The position numbers and the translations under genes were made by a program. Below the pieces are notes generated by a model. The model had not been told where the DNA came from, ran no database searches, and worked only from the letters and a program-made list of their open reading frames with translations. Below are positions 60,562 to 64,000 of a stretch of DNA of 64,000 nucleotides, piece after piece. Source of the DNA: JANOBD01 sp031411495 (GTDB lineage: Bacteria > Planctomycetota > Phycisphaerae > Tepidisphaerales > Tepidisphaeraceae); contig JANOBD010000165.1 of the NCBI GenBank assembly GCA_031411495.1, forward strand, positions 62,001 to 126,000, written 5' to 3'. The stretch's first letter is position 1, and each line of letters begins with the position of its first letter.

Positions 60562-61323
60562 ATGATCCTTACCGAACTCCGCTTCCCTTCGCGCGTGCTA
60601 GGCATGCGCGCGACGATGAATGTCCTGCTCCCGGAAAACGCCGACGGGCCATTCGCGACGTTCTATCTCCTGCACGGGCTTTCCGACGATCACACCGGCT
60701 GGCAACGCTGGACGCGCCTCGAGAATTACGCGGGGAACCTGCCGCTGGCGATCGTGATGCCGCAGGGGTTCCGCGGCTTCTACACCAACAACAACGCCGG
60801 GCCCCGCTACTTCGACTACGTCATCGAAGACGTCATCGGCACCGCCGAGCGATACCTGCCGCTCAAGCGCGAGCGCGCGTCGCGATGCATCGGCGGGCTT
60901 TCCATGGGTGGCTACGGCGCGCTGCGCATCGGTCTCGCGCGGCCGGAGCTTTTCGCTTCGATCAACTCCCATAGCGGCGCGGTGATGGCCGGCACGTACG
61001 GTCAGCGCAAAGACGGGCCCGTGTCGAACGCGGAATGGATCGCGACGTTCGGCACCGAACCCGCTGGCACCGATCACGATCTGCTCACCCTCGCCAGACG
61101 CGTTCACACCGCACCGATGAAGCCCAACATCCTCATCGACTGCGGCGTCGATGACTTCCTCATCGGACAGAATCGCGATTTCGAAGCGCAACTCAATTCG
61201 ATCGGCCTCGACCACACCTACCGCGAGTTTCCGGGCATCCACAACTGGGATTACTGGGATCTGCACATTCGCGACGCGCTCGCGTTTCATGCCGAGGCGA
61301 TGGGATTGAAGCCGATTCAATAA
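60562..61323 (+). CDS. Esterase of the S-formylglutathione hydrolase/esterase D type
   Basis: The ATG at 60562 gives 253 residues starting MILTELRFPSRVLGMRATMN. It has YLLHGLSDDHTGWQRWT (oxyanion region HG), the nucleophile motif GGLSMGGYGALRIGLARPE (Ser in GLSMGG, about 117), DCGVDDFLIGQNRDFEAQL (Asp, about 195) and FPGIHNWDYWDLHIRDA (His, about 230). This is the putative esterase (PF00756) family, also related to mycolyl transferases. Length is typical. It is cytoplasmic or unsignalled. The substrate may be a carboxylic ester such as a feruloyl or formyl-thiol ester; I cannot choose. It has its own start after the terminator and is followed by a palindromic repeat and recG. Confidence 0.85.
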   Translation: MILTELRFPSRVLGMRATMNVLLPENADGPFATFYLLHGLSDDHTGWQRWTRLENYAGNLPLAIVMPQGFRGFYTNNNAGPRYFDYVIEDVIGTAERYLPLKRERASRCIGGLSMGGYGALRIGLARPELFASINSHSGAVMAGTYGQRKDGPVSNAEWIATFGTEPAGTDHDLLTLARRVHTAPMKPNILIDCGVDDFLIGQNRDFEAQLNSIGLDHTYREFPGIHNWDYWDLHIRDALAFHAEAMGLKPIQ

Positions 61324-61330
61324 GCGAAGT

Positions 61331-61452
61331 CTGTCATGCAGAGGAGGTTTACCGACGAAGCATCTTGAGACGAGGTCTAGGCGCCATCGCAAGCCGCTCG
61401 CGCCTGTCTGCCGCTCAAGACCCTTCGTCGCTAGAGCGCCTCTGGGTGACAG
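61331..61452. repeat. Long palindromic repeat element, copy B
   Basis: This 122-base segment begins CTGTCATGCAGAGG and ends CCTCTGGGTGACAG; its ends are inverted copies of each other with few mismatches. Inside, CGACGAAGCATCTTGAG (61353-61369) is mirrored by CTCAAGACCCTTCGTCG (61416-61432). It can fold into one long hairpin. It lies in the gap between the esterase gene and recG and shares its ends with 54547-54663. Confidence 0.85.
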
Positions 61453-61482
61453 CCGCTTCGCCTCGACTACACTCCCACCCGG

Positions 61483-63555
61483 ATGTCCGACCCGCTCGAT
61501 CAATCCATCGACCACATCAAAGGCATCGGCGTCGCACGCGCGACTCGGCTGCGCGAGATGGGGCTTACCAAGGTCCGCGACCTGATCGAGTACTTTCCCC
61601 GCCGCTACCAGTTCGAAGCCGAAGAGATGCCCATCGCCGACCTGCAGGCGGATCAGATCCACACCGTTCGCGGCGAGATCAGCGCGTGTGACTACCTCCG
61701 CGGCGCGCGCGGCGGACGATTCGAAGCGACGCTCACCGACGATACCGACTCGCTCAGCCTCGTCTGGTTCAACGCCAGCTGGCTGCGCGGCAAGATCACG
61801 CCGGGCATGAAAATCCGCGTCCGCGGCAAGGTGAAGTTCTTCCGCAACCTGCCTCAGATGGCGAATCCCAACTGGCAGGCGATCGACGACGAAACGCCGA
61901 TGGTCGAGGAGTCGAAGCTGCGCCCCATCTACCCGGCGACGGCGGATATGCCGAGCGCGACGATCGAGAAAGTCTTCGAGAAGATCATCGATGATGCCGC
62001 CGGGCAAATGAGCGAATGGTTCGAGCCGTCGCTGCGCGAGAAGAACCGTCTCATCAGCCGGCCCGAGGCATACAAGAAAATCCATCATCCCGCGACCTAC
62101 GCCGACGCGTACTCCGCGCATCGCCGGCTCGTGTACGACGAGTTGATGTTGCTTCAACTCGGGCTCGGCATGGCACGTCGCAAGCGCGGCGACCGGCTCA
62201 GCGCACCCGTCGTCCGCGTCGACAAGCTCCTGGATGAGCGAATCCGCAAACGATTCGGATTCGAGCTTACCAATGCACAACGGCGCTGCGCGTTCGATAT
62301 CGTCCGCGACATGCAGAGCGGAAACGCGATGAACCGCCTGCTCCAGGGTGACGTCGGCAGCGGCAAGACCGCCGTCGCGCTCTACGCGATGCTGGTCGCC
62401 ATCGCGAACAAGCTGCAGGCCGCCATCCTCGCACCCACCGAAGTGCTGGCCGAGCAGCACTTCCTGAACATCTCGCGATTCCTGGCCAGCAGCGGCGTGA
62501 ACGTCGCGCTCTTCACCCAGCGAACGAAGAAAGGAAACGTCGCGCTGCGCGAAATGCTTGCCGAGGGACAGGTCCACATCGCCGTCGGCACGCAGGCGCT
62601 GATCCAGGGAGACATCGACTTCGCGAACCTCGGCATCGTCGTCGTGGATGAGCAACACCGCTTCGGCGTCCGCCAGCGCGCCACGCTCAAGGAAAAGGGC
62701 CTCTCGCCCCACTACCTCGTGATGACCGCCACGCCGATCCCGCGCACGCTGGCGCTCAGTTTCTTCGCCGACTTCGACGTGAGCACGATCAACGAGCTTC
62801 CGCCGGGCAGGCAGGTGATCGAGACGACGTGGCTGCGACGCGACCAGGCCGCGAAGGCGTACGACCTGGTGAAGCGCGAAGTGAAGCTCGGCCGGCAGGC
62901 TTACATCGTCGTGCCGAAGATCGACGACACCGGCCTGCAGGAGGCGGATGTCGCCTCGCTCGACAAGCTCTTCGAGACGCTCTCGAGCGGCCCGCTGCGC
63001 TCGCTCCGGCTGTTGAAGCTGCACGGCCGGATGAGCAGCGAGGAGAAGAAGGAAATCATGCGTGCTTTCCGCGACAGGGAAGCGGATGTGCTGGTCGCGA
63101 CGACGGTGATCGAAGTCGGAGTGGACGTACCCAACGCGACGATCATGCTGATCGAAAGCGCTGAGAGCTTCGGCCTCGCGCAGCTGCATCAGCTCCGTGG
63201 CCGCGTCGGCCGCGGCAGCGATCAGTCGTATTGCGTTCTGCTCAGCGACGCGCCGACGCAGGATGCCGCCGACCGGATGCGGACGATGGTCGAGACCAGC
63301 GACGGTTTTGAGCTTGCCGAAGCCGATCTGAAAATGCGCGGCCCCGGCGACTTCTTCGGCACGCGGCAATCGGGACTTCCACAACTGAAAGTCGCGGACC
63401 TCACGCAGGAACTGGAGATGCTGAAAGTGTGTCGGGACGATGCGCAGGCGATTCTGAAGGAAGACCCGGATCTTGCGATGGAGAAGCATCGCGCGCTGCG
63501 CGACGAGATCGTCCGGCGATTTGGCGAGCAATTGGGGCTGGCGCAGATCGGGTAG
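61483..63555 (+). CDS. recG: ATP-dependent DNA helicase RecG
   Basis: The 690-residue product has an N-terminal wedge (OB-like) region (LDQSIDHIKGIGVARATRLR, then VRGEISACDYLRGARGGRF), Walker A LLQGDVGSGKTAV (about 285-297), DEQHRFGVRQR (about 387, the DEQH box instead of DEAH), TATPIPRTLAL (about 414) and the C-terminal helicase motifs VLVATTVIEVGVDVPNA and QLHQLRGRVGRGSDQSYCVL. All are characteristic of RecG, which regresses stalled replication forks and branch-migrates Holliday junctions. Length is within the normal range (about 680-700). It stands alone after the palindromic repeat. The start MSDPLDQSIDHIKG is plausible, with no strong ribosome site seen. Confidence 0.96.
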   Translation: MSDPLDQSIDHIKGIGVARATRLREMGLTKVRDLIEYFPRRYQFEAEEMPIADLQADQIHTVRGEISACDYLRGARGGRFEATLTDDTDSLSLVWFNASWLRGKITPGMKIRVRGKVKFFRNLPQMANPNWQAIDDETPMVEESKLRPIYPATADMPSATIEKVFEKIIDDAAGQMSEWFEPSLREKNRLISRPEAYKKIHHPATYADAYSAHRRLVYDELMLLQLGLGMARRKRGDRLSAPVVRVDKLLDERIRKRFGFELTNAQRRCAFDIVRDMQSGNAMNRLLQGDVGSGKTAVALYAMLVAIANKLQAAILAPTEVLAEQHFLNISRFLASSGVNVALFTQRTKKGNVALREMLAEGQVHIAVGTQALIQGDIDFANLGIVVVDEQHRFGVRQRATLKEKGLSPHYLVMTATPIPRTLALSFFADFDVSTINELPPGRQVIETTWLRRDQAAKAYDLVKREVKLGRQAYIVVPKIDDTGLQEADVASLDKLFETLSSGPLRSLRLLKLHGRMSSEEKKEIMRAFRDREADVLVATTVIEVGVDVPNATIMLIESAESFGLAQLHQLRGRVGRGSDQSYCVLLSDAPTQDAADRMRTMVETSDGFELAEADLKMRGPGDFFGTRQSGLPQLKVADLTQELEMLKVCRDDAQAILKEDPDLAMEKHRALRDEIVRRFGEQLGLAQIG

Positions 63556-63667
63556 TCGACCGTTGCTTTAAAGTGAGTTCGCCCCGGATTTTGGCGAAAT
63601 ATCTTCTCGAACGGGATCCCACGATTTGCTACGTTCACTAAAGCGCTTGGCTTAGGGAGGGAACCGA

Positions 63668-64000
63668 ATGATCGAGGATCTGGAATGTCGACGGCTCTTG
63701 AGTGACAGCCTGGACATCTATGCGGGGTGGTTGTCGGCCATCAAATGGGAACGCGGACAGCAAACGGGGATTTACGTCAACGTCAATTACACGCCGCTTG
63801 CAGGTTACACGCTGCAGCTTCAATACGACGACTCCGGCGATTCGTCCGGAACTCCAATCACTGCGTCTACCGATACCGACGGCGTCGCACGATTCAAGAA
63901 TCTCCGACGCGGCAATTACACGTTGACGGCCAAGGCGCTTTCGGCTCCTTTCCTCAACGCGAAAGCCGTGAATCAACCACTGACAATTCCGTTCGTCCCG
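63668..64000 (+). CDS. LEPR-XLL exported protein, incomplete at right window edge
   Basis: The ATG at 63668 follows AGGGAGGGAACCGA, a strong ribosome site, and the frame is open to the window edge (111 codons seen). The start MIEDLECRRLLSDSLDIYAG contains the LEPR-XLL signal. It goes on with VNVNYTPLAGYTLQLQYDD and VARFKNLRRGNYTLTAKALS, a beta-sandwich pattern like carboxypeptidase-regulatory (CarboxypepD_reg/SdrD-B) domains. The rest of the protein and any dockerin-like domain lie outside. It would be the tenth LEPR-XLL protein in the window. Confidence 0.75.
   Translation, partial: MIEDLECRRLLSDSLDIYAGWLSAIKWERGQQTGIYVNVNYTPLAGYTLQLQYDDSGDSSGTPITASTDTDGVARFKNLRRGNYTLTAKALSAPFLNAKAVNQPLTIPFVP

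Noticed and set aside
60598..63531. Open frame of 977 codons on the minus strand
   Set aside because: Antisense to the esterase gene and recG; the product is an Arg/Leu-rich string without domains.

Overview
The window looks like chromosomal DNA from a planctomycete, most likely class Phycisphaerae and close to the Tepidisphaerales. The basis is: GC-rich coding sequence throughout; many exported proteins with an N-terminal LExRRLL(A/S) motif (the planctomycete LEPR-XLL signal); dockerin-like double EF-hands spelled NFDDLLILAQNYG; PEP-CTERM tails (VPEP...RRRR); and several pseudopilin-type proteins starting (G/A)FTLVELLVVIGIIA. I saw no rRNA, tRNA, CRISPR array, transposase or phage block.

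Layout. 1-1000: an incomplete hot-dog thioesterase and a small membrane protein on the minus strand, then rpsU (S21) behind its own promoter and a leader hairpin. 1180-6425: an ABC exporter operon (ATPase, large permease, a third membrane-anchored protein of unknown function), then rsfS, whose best start is an AUC codon. 6578-11106: a 44-aa membrane peptide, a MOP-type flippase-like protein, a GHL10-type glycosidase lipoprotein, an orphan FixJ-like regulator and an 86-aa hypothetical. 11243-16380 (minus): a PstS-like PEP-CTERM protein, a pseudopilin and a YmdB-type phosphodiesterase. 16723-23484: a PEP-CTERM dockerin protein, a DinB protein, a coiled-coil zinc-ribbon protein, a pseudopilin with a strong terminator, serA and a small HTH protein.

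23807-54512 is the most distinctive part: a plus-strand run of nine LEPR-XLL exported proteins, interrupted by a sarcosine oxidase-like flavoenzyme and a PEP-CTERM heme peroxidase. Their heads differ widely (beta-solenoid-like repeats, M23 peptidase, ELWxxDGT propellers, subtilase, FG-GAP propeller, right-handed beta-helix, GH18 chitinase, SBBP-like propeller). Eight of the nine end in nearly the same dockerin-like cassette plus a short tail, often with a basic stretch and an (A/S)xDVIR-like end. A tenth LEPR-XLL protein starts at the right edge of the window.

54699-64000: a PEP-CTERM repeat protein, a sigma-54 activator lacking a receiver domain, a tandem pair of paralogous pseudopilins, an esterase, recG, and the truncated LEPR-XLL gene. 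A long palindromic element occurs twice (54547-54663 and 61331-61452).

Inferred overall picture: a housekeeping backbone (rpsU, rsfS, serA, recG, ymdB) surrounds a large secretome locus. Two sorting systems, LEPR-XLL and PEP-CTERM, appear to feed proteins carrying two recognisably different dockerin-like cassettes to the cell surface or exterior. No cohesin-like partner or exosortase was recognised in the window.
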